In this document: piece by piece, positions 8,688 to 19,170 of the stretch | How the letters are laid out: each line of letters opens with the position of its first letter | Position numbering within the stretch: the stretch's first letter is position 1 | Assembly: GCA_009746045.1 (NCBI GenBank) | Contig: RPFO01000041.1 | Coordinates: 4,530,920 to 4,594,919, forward strand | Length of the DNA: 64,000 nt | Direction of reading: 5' to 3' | Source: Mesostigma viride | Lineage: Eukaryota; Streptophyta; Mesostigmatophyceae; Mesostigmatales; Mesostigmataceae | Notes under the pieces: model-generated | Databases searched by the model: none | What the model saw: only the letters and a program-made list of their open reading frames with translations | What the model was told of the DNA's origin: nothing | Position numbers and translations under genes: made by a program

Positions 8688-9833
8688 CTCCTTTTTCGAG
8701 GACTTGGATGTTCTCAATACTACTCTAGTTCCTACTACTATTGGTGTAATCCCTTCTGGTGAACTACCTGATGATGAATCTTATGCCTATCTCTTTCATA
8801 CAGCTGTTCGCATGCCTGACCTCCTTTCTCACGTAGGACTCTCTCTCCCGTGTGAGGCCCTTCCTGTGGTCTCTGTGGGGGGGGAGGGGAAAAATAAAAT
8901 TTCTATACCGCTTAGCCATATAGCGACTAGGTCAGGAAAGTCTTATGATAACATAGTCCCTCTAGGACCTCCCCTTCTCTTTGGCAAGGCGGTAGGAGAC
9001 CTCTTTAAACCTGTTCTGGATACCTCTGTAGCGATGCCTACCTCTGATCTTGAACGCCTTATTAGTAGATTTACTGCCACTGAGCCGGAAGCTTTAGCTG
9101 CCATTGCCTCCCATCCCCAACAGTTAGGCAAGCGCCCTTGTAAATTTGTAGGTGGGTTTTTATATGTGCAGATAGCAGATTCTCCCCCTCAATGGCGCCT
9201 GTATGTCCCTCCTATCTGTCGCTCCTCCTTGCTCTTTGAGTTGCATGACTTAGCTGCTCACCAGGGTGGTAAACGGGTACGGGACCTAGTAGCCCGCTCT
9301 TACTACTGGCCTTCCCTCTTAAAGGATGTAGATGAGTATGTTAGGACCTGCCAATCTTGTCAGGAGATGAAACCCAACAATGTAGGACAGATAGCAAAAC
9401 CTAGGACCCTACCTGATCCCATCATGCCGTGGGACTCCATCATGATGGATTTTGTAGGACCTTTTAGGAAGAATGATAGAGGTAACGCCCAGATCCTTGT
9501 TTTTGTAGATCGTTTTACTCGTATGTGTCATCTCGTGCCGTGTCCTTTAGAACTCACCGCACGCGATTGCGCACGCCTATACCTCAATAATGTTTATAGA
9601 TATCATGGTTTGAGTAGGCAGTTCATTTCGGATAAAGATAAGCTATTTACCTCTGATTTTTGGCAGCAGTTCTTCGCTGCTATCGGTACCAAGGTTACTT
9701 TCGGTACTGCCTACCACTCCTCCTCTTCCCATCTAGTAGAACGTCTGAATAGGGTAGTGGAAGAAGCGCTTAGGCACTATGTAAATGGTTCTGGGAGTGA
9801 TTGGGAGGATTACCTATGTTTAGTAGAGTTTTC
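8683..9833 (+). pseudogene. gypsy-1 integrase, part 1 (interrupted)
   Basis: Long open frame continuing pol after a one-base shift. It has the linker FFEDLDVLNTTLVP, then the zinc-binding H-H-C-C module (HDLAAHQGG with CQSCQ). The DDE core follows: Asp in MMDFVGPF (codon 9448-9450), Asp in FISDKDKLF and Glu in HLVERLNRVVEEAL. It stops being gypsy sequence after VEFS, where a hairpin-ended element begins at 9834. The rest resumes as VNNCPQAAHGYTPFF from 11549. Compared with gypsy-2 the core is collinear and about 70-80% alike by eye. Confidence 0.92.
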
Positions 9834-11548
9834 CGTCGTTCGTCACTGCACCTATTCTTAGGACTGAGTTCAACTCAGTCCTATTCTTAGGACTGAGTTT
9901 TTGGGTTTCGTAGAAAATTCGCCCAAGTCGGAATGTTTGTCAAAAAAATACCCTCAAAATTTATTCAAATACTACGTGAAATGACCTTTCTTAGACATAT
10001 TTTTGCGATTTTTTTGGATTTGGTTTGGGCGGCTAAATGTACGGTCAAAGTACAGGTGGTAAGGGTACTTTTTCACGTGAAACGTGAGTTCCGGAAATGC
10101 ACGACCTAGCCATGGCGGCTTGCGCCCATGCATGCAGTTTACGTTTGCGGACGAATTAGCTGGTAAAACCCAGGAAATAGATTTTATATGTCCTAAAGAT
10201 GACACAAACCAATTTTTAGCTCCCGGGGATGCGATTTACCAGGTGTCGGCACTGCTCTTGCTGGAAAAAACTGCGACCAGGCAGGTTGACGGAATTGATG
10301 ACTAAATTTACTTTACGGTGCAGTTCGAAGGGTTTATATGCTTCTTTCTACTTATTATCATGCATGTGTGTAGAATTAAGTCAGTGGCAGTAAAGATTTG
10401 ATGATTTCGACCACTCTGTCATGTCATGGTTTGTGTGCCGCAAGTGTCACTTTTGCGGGCACCGCCTGGGCCAAGATAACGCCATCCGTGCACGGTAAAG
10501 CTGAAATATCGTCACCTCATCGTTTTGTTATGTTCTTACATGAGTTTGAGCTTGCAAGGCGCTGTCAGTTTCGAATCTTGATGCGCTTTCTTGACCGTTG
10601 CCTGCCCCTCTCTAAACCCCCCATTTTTTATGATGTTACCAGGCATTTGCCTTACCCTAGTGTACTTTTGCAGTTTTTTAGGCGCTGTATGGGTTTAAAT
10701 ACCTTCATAGATGTTAGTTATTCTTTTGCTACGTTCATACTGCGTGATTGTATGGCCATGGGCTGCATCCAGCGTGCTTTCAAGCTTATACGGGTGAGTG
10801 AAGAATCTTGGTGATAAACCACTGTCATCATGTGCCAGCAAGTATGTTGGCCATGCCATGGCAAGGCAAAACAGTGTTAGCCATCTCTATTCTTGTTAAA
10901 AACAATTGAAATATGCTTAACCTACCCATTATATTGGTGGTTAAGGCTCATAATAAAACCCTTTGTAGGTAGGTATCAATGCCCATTCCCTACGTGCGTG
11001 CATGGCTCTCACACATATACTAAGGTATAATATAACTGCAATATGATGATGCAAGTATGTTTTCCTGTTATGCTAGAAGGGAAATGAGTTGATTGGCATG
11101 GTTGGTTGCCACGGTGGTGTGTAGTATGACCGCACTTACATGCTTGCACATTGCTAGCAACCTCGAAACCCATTCTTAGGGTTGGTGGGTTTTGGTGAGT
11201 TTCAGGTAGAGGCTGTGGCCAAATTGAGCCCAGTTTTTTGCCATGTTTCAAGAACTATATTGTTTACACGCCTATATTTTTTCAACATGCATATGGATTT
11301 TATTGAATTTTCCCAACTCGTCCTTCCACAGAAAATTGCCAAATTGCGAGCATGGGTTGACACCCTTGTAAAATTTTACATGATTTGGTCAACATATGAT
11401 TTTTTAGGCATATGCCCAAGCATTAGCATGATATTGAGTGCTCTGATGCATATCAAACATATGGGGTACCCCCCTACCCTTACCGCTACATGATCTCAAA
11501 GTTGGCATACTCAGTCCTATTTTTAGGACTGAGTTTTGACGTACGACG
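9834..11548 (+). mobile_element. Hairpin-ended non-autonomous DNA element in gypsy-1 integrase
   Basis: 1715 bp. The ends form a 12-bp inverted repeat with one mismatch, CGTCGTTCGTCA (9834-9845) and the complement of 11537-11548. Just inside each end lies a strong hairpin built from the same word: 9859-9883 (12-base arms TAGGACTGAGTT, 1-base loop; a further copy follows) and 11509-11534 (11-base arms, 4-base loop). Joining the flanks restores gypsy-1 coding in frame (VEFS to VNNC). No clear target duplication is seen. The interior is AT-rich, and I recognise no transposase. It shares design and size with 54909-56679. Confidence 0.75.
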
Positions 11549-12284
11549 TGTTAACAATTGCCCTCAGGCTGCACATGGCTATACGCCTTTCTTCCTAGAT
11601 ACAGGTAGACAACCTCTTACCCCTACCTCTCTCTTAGCTAGTCCTTTAAGGGACAAGGATGATGTGTCCCGGGATACCGTAGAAGGTGTACAGTCGCTAT
11701 TAGATAGAATGAAAAATGCACACGACAACGCTATTGCAGGGTACCATAGGGCACAGGCCAAGTACCTTGCTAGGTTGCGTGCCTCTGACACTAGATAGAA
11801 GAGCACCTGAGATAGAAGTAGGAGATTTAGTTTTAGTAGAAGGCCCCCGTGTTGGCCGATTTGCTCACAAGTTCGAAGCTGAACTTAAGGTGAAACTTAG
11901 GCCCGCCTTCTTAGGACCCTTCCGTGTGTTGTCTAGAGTAGGTAATTTCCTATATGAGATAGATATCCCTACCTCCTGGCAGACCCATTCACGCACATTC
12001 CATAATAGAAGCCAGCTGAAGCTTTATCACCAAAGCACGTTCGCTGGTAGAGAATTAGCTGACCTGCCCCTTTAGAGCATAATCCTGATACTGGTGAGGT
12101 AGAAGACGAAGTAGAGAGTATCGTGGCCCACAGGGATATTAAAAAGGGCCGCGGTACTCAACGCCAGTATAAGGTGAAGTGGATGTATGCTCGTAGCGAG
12201 GTAGATAAAGTATGGTACACGGAGAGTGAGTTAGATGGTTGTAGTCGTTTGTTGCAGGACTACAAAACCCTGCATCAGCTCTAG
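11549..12284 (+). pseudogene. gypsy-1 integrase C-terminus and chromodomain
   Basis: Resumes with NNCPQAAHGYTPFFLDTGR and continues through the GPY/F-like block (VGDLVLVEGP, LRPAFLGPFRVLSRVG). It then has a chromodomain-like tail (VESIVAHRD, QYKVKWMYARSEVD, LQDYK) ending at TAG 12282-12284. Frames change near 11790 and 12066. The corresponding gypsy-2 tail ends with EDIVAHRNRG and YLLKWKFSQTELEHSW. A chromodomain at the integrase C-terminus marks the chromovirus clade and is thought to steer integration to particular chromatin. Confidence 0.88.
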
Positions 12285-12360
12285 CTGTCGACCTGCCCCT
12301 CCCTTATATTATGCCTGCTGTCGATGGGTGGTTGGTTGTCCCCTCCCCTCCGCAGCCATC

Positions 12361-14690
12361 ATGGCAGAACCTACCCCTCCGACGGAGACCCTAGCTGCCG
12401 CCTACCCCTGATCCAGAGTTCTACTATGAGGCCCTTCCGGGCCGGTGGGTTTCCCGTTCCAGTTATCCGGGTGGCCCATTTCATCCTGCCCTTCAGGCTC
12501 ATCATGCGGCCTTGGTCCGGGCCGCCCTCTTTGGGGTCTCTTGGTTCGGGCCAGACCCCAATGAACCGCAGCAGCTGGTTGTTCATGGGTTTGACGACGC
12601 TGGGCACTGTCTTTTGGGGTGTGGTTCCCGCTGCCCTGCCTTGGGGCAATAGACGCCATTCTTCAGTGCCCTAGGGTTTTCTCTTACCTGTCTACCCCTG
12701 TGGGCCGCTCCTGCCTCCGGGAGGTTTTCCCTTGGCTTCCGGTCGAGGGCGAGGCCGAGGTAGATGAACACCCTTGTGACCTCCTGCGGGCGGTTCAATT
12801 TATGGAGATTGCAGATCAATCGGCGGGGATGTTAGCACATGGTGATCCTTCTCCTTTGGATGCACCTGTAGAGGCGCAGTATACGCCGGAGTATTCGGCC
12901 TCTGTTGCAGCGTCCTCCTCCTCCGTGTCGGCTCCTTCCCCTGTCCCGTCTTCACCACGGTCGACCCAGCGCGTGTCGGTGGAGCCTACCCCTCCGGGCT
13001 TGGATCGCGAGCCTGACCCTCTTGCGGCTACTGTGTCTGCAATGCAGGCCCAGATCCAGTCCCTGGCCTCGGCATTCGGGGCCTTCATTGCGTCCCAGTC
13101 TCATGCTCCAGCCGCGCCAGGTGGGGCGTCTGTTGCTGCCGTGCCACCTACCCCTCCTGTTGCCTCGGCGATTACGGCTTCGCCTGCGTCCCAGTGCGAG
13201 CCCTCGGTCGCTGTGGTTTCGTCTGCTGTTGCGGCTCCTACGCCTCCGGCCGCCTCCGCGCCTGTGACCGCCGTACCTGCGCCTTCGCGCGAGTCTTCCG
13301 CCCCAGCAGTCGCGCCCGCCGTCGCTGCTCCCGAGCCCCCTCAAGCTCCGTCGCAGCCATCGCGGGGCTTCTTTGGCGATACGAGCGGGCTTCCCAGGCT
13401 CTGGGAGGGTGGTCCCCCGCAGAGGATTCCAGTGCCGGACTGGAGCCTGGATGGTAACCAGTCTTATGCTAACGTGCCTGTCCCTACGGGCCCTATTTTC
13501 AATATGTGGCCTGAGGGTGCGCCTCCACCGGAGACCGGAGCGCCAGCTGCGGTGGCGGGTCCGTCGCGGCCTCCTTCGGCAGCGGGTCTGTCGCGGCCTC
13601 CTGTGGCACCGGCGCCGTCTGCGCCTGTGAAGGTTCCTACCCCTGTTTCGGTTCCGGCCCCTTCGGCCCCGCGGTCTTTGGCTGCGGTTGTTCGGGCCAG
13701 TGGCCTTGACCATCGCGCCATCCGCGCTTCCGACTCCCTCCGGGAGTTGTCCCAGGGCGACCGGGACCGGGCCCCTTCTGTGGTACATGCGACGCCGGAG
13801 TCGCGCGATACGCCCGTTCCTGGGTACGGTATGTCTGCGATCGCCTGCCGACAGTGTGACCTGCCGCGCGCCTCTGCCGAGCTGGCCATTTCGCCCATGT
13901 CCTACGGGTTCTCCCAGGTGTGTCGGGCGCCGCGGGACCGTGGCCTATACCCATTGACACTGATCGGCCTCCGTTCGATATGGTTATTTTAGCTGATCCT
14001 GTGTTCCAGGGCGAGATCCTGGTTCGGCGAGTCCTGTATCGCTGGGCTAGGCGTCACAATGACCTTGACACCTACGGTGGTTTCCAGTGGGCTTACCCTC
14101 CGCCTCTGGGCATTATGGCCTCAGATGCCCTTACGGTAGAGTTTCCTGCGGTGCCGGGTGCTACGTACGGCGCGGTTCTCCTGCAGCCCCTCCTGGAGTG
14201 GGATGCCCGTCGTCCAGCGCCCCTCCCGGGCCAGGGCCTGGACTCCCGTGGCCATCCTCCCCCTCAGGCTAGCGACTACCTAGAGACGTTCGGGTCGCGA
14301 CAGTGCGCTCGTCGGTGGCGCTCACGTGAGGTTCGGCACATCCGGTTGTGGCCGGCTAACGTGGAGCCTCTGCTAGATCTGTTCTTCCCGACGGGTTTGC
14401 GTCCACGGATCCGGTACCATCGCCTACTCCTGCGGGCTCTCTGTTTGATCGCGGTAGAGCCCTTCCTACGCCTCTTTGCCTGTGGCTTCCTGGACTGGGC
14501 CCGTGGCCAGGTCGTTCTTACGCAACATAGGTATTACTGGGCCTTTCTGGGCCTTTTTCCTGATGGCGTGTGGGCCGATGTTTTCCTCACTGTAGATAGG
14601 CATGATAATGCCGACGACGTGGCCCACTACCATGCGTATCTGGATGTTCTGCTGGCCTCTCGTGGCACTTACCAGACTGATGGCAACTAG
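12361..14690 (+). pseudogene. gypsy-1 extra reading frame downstream of pol (unknown product)
   Basis: About 770 codons spread over three frames, with shifts near 12409, 12640 and 13920. It opens with ATG at 12361 (MAEPTPPTETLAAAYP). A Trp/Pro-rich piece (YYEALPGRWVSRSSYPGG) follows. A long Pro/Ala/Ser/Val-rich linker spans 12900-13700. Last comes a 256-residue folded-looking C-terminal part (13920-14690; DLDTYGGFQWAYPPP, a hydrophobic stretch LLLRALCLIAVEPFLRLF, then QVVLTQHRYYWAFLGLFPDG). I recognise no family. It is not Gag-like (no CCHC), and no signal peptide or furin-like site supports an envelope protein. It lies where some LTR elements carry an additional ORF. Confidence 0.55.
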
Positions 14691-15057
14691 ATAGAGGGCC
14701 CTAGGCCCGACCTGAGGGTGTTGTCCCTCCGGTATATAGAGTCGCTCTCATATTCTGGCCAGTTGATTGGTCGTTCTTGGTCCTTGGCACTGATTTGTTT
14801 ACTCTGTGTGTCCTGCCCAGTGCCGTCCCTCCCGGCAAGGCCTCTGTGCCAGGCAGTTAGGGGATCCTCCCACCAGGCTTGGTGCTGGTTAACCCTACAC
14901 CACTCGGGGTGGAACCGAGTTAACATGTTGGTGCTTTGTATCTTGGATGGCCTGTCGATTGTGTTGGTGTGTGCTGGGTGCATTAGGTTCTTCCTACCCC
15001 TTGGTTTCCTCCCTGTGCGTAGGGAGAGGGCTCCCTACCTTTGTGGGGGGGGGGAGG
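14691..15057 (+). promoter_or_regulatory. gypsy-1 3' noncoding region and polypurine tract
   Basis: No gene is visible. The last bases before the LTR form a G run followed by GAGG (about 15041-15057). The same arrangement precedes the gypsy-2 3' LTR (58320-58335). It fits the polypurine primer for plus-strand DNA synthesis. Confidence 0.7.
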
Positions 15058-15621
15058 TGTTACGTCGCGTAACAATTCGTGTAGTTACGGACGTAAATTA
15101 GGTCCTTTGCCTCGGTCGTTCATAGGTTACGTGTAGTTTGTACTGGGACACTGTTGTCCTCGTGACAGTACTGTGGTGCATTGGATGCCCTTGGGCGTCG
15201 CGCCGCGTACTTTACTAGTGGTTCTTATCCTTTGGGTAGCCGGTAGAATGTAGTGGACCAGCGTGCATCTGTGAAATTGTAGGCGAGGGCCAGGTCGGCC
15301 CGAGCATGCTGGACCGTTGGCGACCATTTATTCACGTTCTACCCCTCGTGTTGGCACTCGGCGTGTGTTAAATGAATTAACACATATAGGCTTGGGTCAC
15401 GGCAGTGTAGTGTGTTTCCTTCCTCTATTCCTGGAATAAACAGGTTCGTGTAAATGGCTTATGGCGTATATTAGTAATACATACGTGAATGCATTGAGAT
15501 CAGCTCCGCCGGTCTCGTTCGTCTTTCGCTAGGGGATTGAGTAGAGGTGGCCTGACTAATTTAGGTTGGGTTAGGCCAGGTAGAGGTACTAGAGGTGGTG
15601 GTAGAAGTTTAGGACGTAACA
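15058..15621 (+). repeat. gypsy-1 3' LTR (564 bp)
   Basis: Begins right after the polypurine tract with TGTTACGTC and ends with its exact inverse GACGTAACA at 15613-15621, so the terminal inverted repeat is 9 bp with TG/CA ends. The first 17 bases also form a stem (TGTTAC, 5-base loop, GTAACA). An AATAAA lies near 15434. The L1-like ORF1 gene resumes at 15622. CCGGG (15622-15626) would be one copy of the target duplication, but the other lies outside the window. Confidence 0.85.
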
Positions 15622-16705
15622 CCGGGCCAGCCTTCCCCCGCGCGCGGGGGAGGCGGACAGCCGACATGTCCAGCTCACCAGTGAGTAACATGGGGGCAAG
15701 AATGGCGCGCTTAAATGCCTCAAGAAGGCTCGTGGAGGTCTCACCTGCCTGCTGGTCGAAGTGCTTGACGATGACATTGTGGCTGCGCCGGGCTATGTCG
15801 GCTTCCTCGCGAAGGTCGAGGGCTTGTTGCTTGAGTTGTGCCGAGATGGTGGAGGTGGTGGAGGTGGTGTGCTGCTTAAGCAAGTCCGCCCAGGTGGAGG
15901 GAGCATCCCCGGCCGGGCCAGCAGGAGCCGGCTGGGCGGCGATGTCCTTCACCGCCTGGGCGGTGAGGCCGGCGGTGTCATGCAAGCTCTCAAGGGCGTT
16001 GGCGGTGGCTTGAAGGCGTTGGTCGAGGTCGAGGAGCTGGGCTTTGATGTCGGCAGTGGAGGCGGAAATGGCAGTGGAGGTGGCGGTGAGGTGAGGAAGT
16101 TCAGCAGCCAGCGAACCACCCATTGCTGCGACGTCAGCAGCAAGGGGGGTCACGTGCTGCTGAAAGGCTTCCATGAGGATGGAACGGAGGGTGGGGGCGA
16201 AGATGGATGGAGCCCAGATCTCGCCGTCAGAGCGCTGGAGAAGGGAGTTGAGGATGGCGTGCTGGAGACGGGGGCGTGGGGAGCCGAAAACCATGCTGAC
16301 GTTGTGCCAGCGGTTGCCGTCAGTGCAGAGGAGGCGGCCGGTGGCGTGGAGATGGAGGCACAGGTCGTAAAGCGAGGCGTAGTCCCCATAGAAGATGCAG
16401 TGCATAGCAGCGTCCGGGGACATGTTGGTCCAGTCGTGATCATCGACCTGGAAAGGTTGGAGCCGAAAGCGCGGTTCCGAGGGGCGTGAAGACCGTCCTG
16501 TTTTGTCGGCGGAGCGGGCGCGTTTAGGGTCAGGCGATGCCGATGGCGAGGCATTGAGCCCGGGAGGGTTCGGGGCGAGCACCAGTGCGCGACTAGTGTC
16601 ACCGCTGCCTTCCGGATCTGGCGAGGCTGCAGCCGCAGCTGCCGCATTTTCATGGGCGAGCGCATCCGCCAAACTGCGTTGCGTCGACAGGCGTTTGCTC
16701 GTCAT
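15622..16705 (-). pseudogene. L1-like LINE ORF1 protein, copy 1 (3' truncated by gypsy-1)
   Basis: 361 codons from ATG at 16705 (MTSKRLSTQRSL) to the LTR junction. The open frame runs on to 15500 only by reading into the LTR. A Ser/Pro-rich basic head leads to a conserved block (FQVDDHDWTNMSPDAAMHC, FYGDYASLYDLCLHLH) and then a coiled-coil stretch (about residues 190-310). The start of an RRM-like part reaches VRLPRARGKAG, where gypsy-1 cuts it. Copy 2 shows the missing C-terminus. In L1-type elements ORF1p coats the RNA as a chaperone. No ORF2 follows. Confidence 0.75.
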
Positions 16706-16875
16706 ATATTGCGTTTTAGATTCGGAAAATTATATCAGCATGTGCGTCTTAGAAAGACGAAGCGATAGTGATATTCACGGCTAAATTCGGTGCTCAAACG
16801 TGAAAGTTATGAGCTCCGCCGTCAGCCATGGCTACCTCGTGGCTCGTGGCTCGTGGCTCGTGGCTGTAGTAGGCG
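16706..16875 (-). repeat. LINE 5' leader, copy 1
   Basis: Matches 23434-23590 upstream of ORF1 copy 2, including a block with AAAGACG and GTGATATTCACGGCTAAAT and short CTCGTGG repeats. This shows that both ORF1 genes carry the same leader in the same direction. Confidence 0.8.
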
Positions 16876-16928
16876 GGCATGTACAAGGCCACTGTCTAAC
16901 TATTCTACACTACTGCTACTGTATTCCC

Positions 16929-17612
16929 CTAGGCTGGGGCTTCTGGGGTCGCTGGGGCCGCGGGGGTCGAGGGGGTCGCGTGCCAGGGCTTGTGGCCGAC
17001 GTAGATGGCCGCCCCCTTCCAGTACACCGGCTGGCCCGCCTTGGTCTGCCGGAGCTGGAGGTAGGTCGGCCATAGCTCCCGTCGCCGTTGTTGCTGCGCC
17101 AGGGTCAAGTCGTCGTCCACGGTGAAGGGAGTCTTCTCGAGCCGCTTGCGGCGTCGGAGAAACGAAATCTTGTCCGCTGGGCTCTCAAAGATGAGAAGAA
17201 GCGGAGGCGCCCCTGCCTTACCCCGCGCGCGGGGGAGGCGGTGGGCGGTCAGCTTAATCTCACCAAGAAGGCCGGCCATGCGTGCAAGGATTTTGCTCTC
17301 AAACGCACGTGCAAGCTTCTCAGAATTCTCACCTTCCTCCATGTCGAAGTTCTTGAGTATGGCGTTGAGGCTGCGCTTGGCGAGCTCGGCCTCCTCGCCG
17401 AGGTCAAGCGTCTGCCGCTGGAGCTGGGCTGCGACGGCGGAGGTGGTGGAGGCACCTGGTATGTTGCTTGAGCATGTCCGCCCAGGTTGTGATGGGAGGA
17501 GCATCGCCGGCCAGGCCAGCAGGGGCTGGCTTGGCGGCAATTTCCTTCACCGCCTGGGCGGTGAGGCCTGCGGTGTTTTGCAGGACCTCGATGGCGATTG
17601 CATTGTCTTTAA
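16929..17612 (-). pseudogene. L1-like LINE ORF1 protein copy 2, C-terminal part
   Basis: Continues the ORF1 frame after the composite insertion (NTAGLTAQAVKEIAAKPAPAG), with a frame shift near 17450. The coiled coil (QRQTLDLGEEAELAKRSL) leads to an RRM-like part and the L1 ORF1 C-terminal domain. In that domain FESPADKISFLRRRKRLE, DDDLTLAQQQRRRELW and YWKGAAIYVGHKPW match the usual pattern (RRPxxVxF, then rk and DLT blocks). The protein ends Pro/Ala/Thr-rich at 16929. Only about 50 bases separate this end from the 5' leader of copy 1, so there is no room for an ORF2. Confidence 0.78.
17609..17612 (+). repeat. TTAA target duplication (left) of the composite insertion
   Basis: TTAA lies between ORF1 sequence and the inverted repeat starting GGGGACG. 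TTAA also stands at 20845-20848 next to the inner right inverted repeat, and at 21956-21959 where ORF1 resumes with GGGTTTTGAGG. Confidence 0.75.
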
Positions 17613-17661
17613 GGGGACGCGGCGCGCCGAATTTTTTCCGCGCCAAAAAATTCGCGGTACC
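17613..17661 (+). repeat. Left 49-bp terminal inverted repeat of the TTAA element
   Basis: Begins GGGGACGCGGCGCGCCGAAT. The mate is the complement of 20796-20844, with two differences. Confidence 0.85.
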
Positions 17662-18778
17662 AGCCGTACCGTGAAAAGTGGGTGCACGGTGCGCGCACCC
17701 CTTGCGGAAGTGGCCATGGCGACTGCGTTTAGGCGAAACTAGCAATGTAAGGCTAGAGAAATGCCAAAAAAATGCTCGAATGTCGAATACGATGATTTAA
17801 TGATGTTGGTTTGTGGCGGCAAGTAGCTGATTTACAATATCGCTGCTTTCTTTTACTGCCATCGGCATGGGGGGTAAACTGCATTTTTTCGTCGCGCGGA
17901 ATAAAATAGAATTCGTGATAGCGGCAGTATATTCGCAGTTTTGGGGGGCTTTTTGACCGCGAAGGATGAATTCGTATCGGTAGCATTGAATTCCAAGCCG
18001 AACTGGTGCTTTTTGCTACATTTTCGGCCGTTCTCGGTAAGTAATTCTTCAGGCCTCCGCAGTGCATGTCGGAACCTTCCATGGAAGAACGGCCGTTGTT
18101 CCGCGCCTGGGCGAGGGATCTGCGAGGGCTAGGTATAGATTTGCCGCGAATGTTCTGGGCTATCAGTTCTTTCTTCTATAATTAGCTCATCGTTCGAAGT
18201 TTTTTTCGTTCTTTTTGGGCAGTTTCCGCCAGCTAGCTCGCCGTTGCTTGCCGTGGTGTTGTCGAATACCTGGCAGCTTTAGATTGTTTTCGTTGATGTC
18301 GTGGTCAAGGCCGCTTCAGTCGAAGCCTATTGCTTCTCGGGAAGGTTTAAGGTATTTCATGAAACGTGTTCTGGCAAGGATGTTGTGCGTATGGAAGCTT
18401 CTAGTTGTGTGAGAGTGACGCACCCTCTCTTCGCAGCGGCATCACAGCGCTCATGCGCTGGAGGCCCGCCAATGGTTTCTTTCCATTTTATCGTGCAGGG
18501 GAGGAAGTGTTTTATTGACGATCATGTTGGAGATATTGCATTTGTGTGACTGCATGTAGATAGCTGCCACCATTGGTTTATTTGAGCTTTCCCTTGATAT
18601 GATGATGTGAAAAGACTGCAATGTGCTGAGCCAACCATGGTTGACATGGTTGACTGCATGCAAGCTTTGTATGCCATGATCTCCTTGGTTCCTTGCCCTC
18701 CATCGTTCCAGTTTGTTGCCCATCTCAGGTAGGGCAGTCAAGGAGTCGCTGCAGTGTTGATTAGCTTGGTTGGCATAA

Positions 18779-18967
18779 ACCTTAACACTCTAACCTGGGA
18801 GAAACATAGAAAATGCTGATAAGGCATTTTAGTGCCATCATCATTATTGCTATTCACATGCTTATAAGTCTGGCCATGCTCGAGGGACGGTGAAGGGGTA
18901 TGAGGTGTGTGGCCACCCATTTGTATTTCATAACATATTAAGCATGTATTTGATGCATGTTGGATGG
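18779..18967 (+). repeat. Direct repeat D, copy 1
   Basis: Begins TTAACACTCTAACCTGGG and ends at TTGGATGGC. It is about 97% like 20845-21033. Copy 1 runs straight into the left arm of the GGCACC inverted repeat, while copy 2 runs into unrelated sequence after the same last word. Confidence 0.85.
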
Positions 18968-19170
18968 CACCCCAAAACCCTTACAAATTGAACTATGGTA
19001 ATAACACTTGAAATTCATTTGCACGATGCTGAAATATGATTGCGGGCACTAAATAACATCTCTTGTGAGTTGTCCATGCACTTGTTGGGGGTACTACCCC
19101 CAAGTATACGCCAATATTGCGCTATAAATAGAAAAAGACGCTAATTAGGGCTGGGTACGCCCCAGCCAAT
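18966..19170 (+). repeat. GGCACC inverted repeat, left arm
   Basis: About 200 bp, beginning GGCACCCCAAAACCCTTA and including CTTGAAATTCATTTGCAC and a run of CCCC around a GGGGGTAC palindrome. The right arm is 21740-21940 on the opposite strand. The length is typical of Mutator-like inverted repeats, but no 9-10 bp target duplication is evident. Confidence 0.75.

Larger units (their letters stand above)
1..15621 (+). mobile_element. Ty3/gypsy chromovirus 'gypsy-1' (5' end outside window, interrupted)
   Basis: The pieces at 2-547, 8051-9833 and 11549-12284 read in order as reverse transcriptase, RNase H, integrase and chromodomain of one Ty3/gypsy pol. They are closely related to the pol of gypsy-2 at 51979-57781. 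Two later insertions, a Copia element (548-8045) and a hairpin-ended element (9834-11548), split it. Downstream of pol come an extra reading frame, a G-rich polypurine tract and a 564-bp LTR ending at 15621. The element sits inside an L1-like ORF1 gene that resumes at 15622. Several single-base frameshifts show that it is dead. The 5' LTR, gag and protease lie upstream of the window. Confidence 0.9.

Noticed and set aside
12952-13788. 278-codon minus-strand frame
   Set aside because: Arg/Gly-rich shadow of the Pro/Ala-rich linker on the plus strand.
15500-15621. C-terminal 40 residues of the LINE ORF1 copy 1 open frame
   Set aside because: This part lies in the gypsy-1 LTR; the ORF1 homology ends exactly at 15622.
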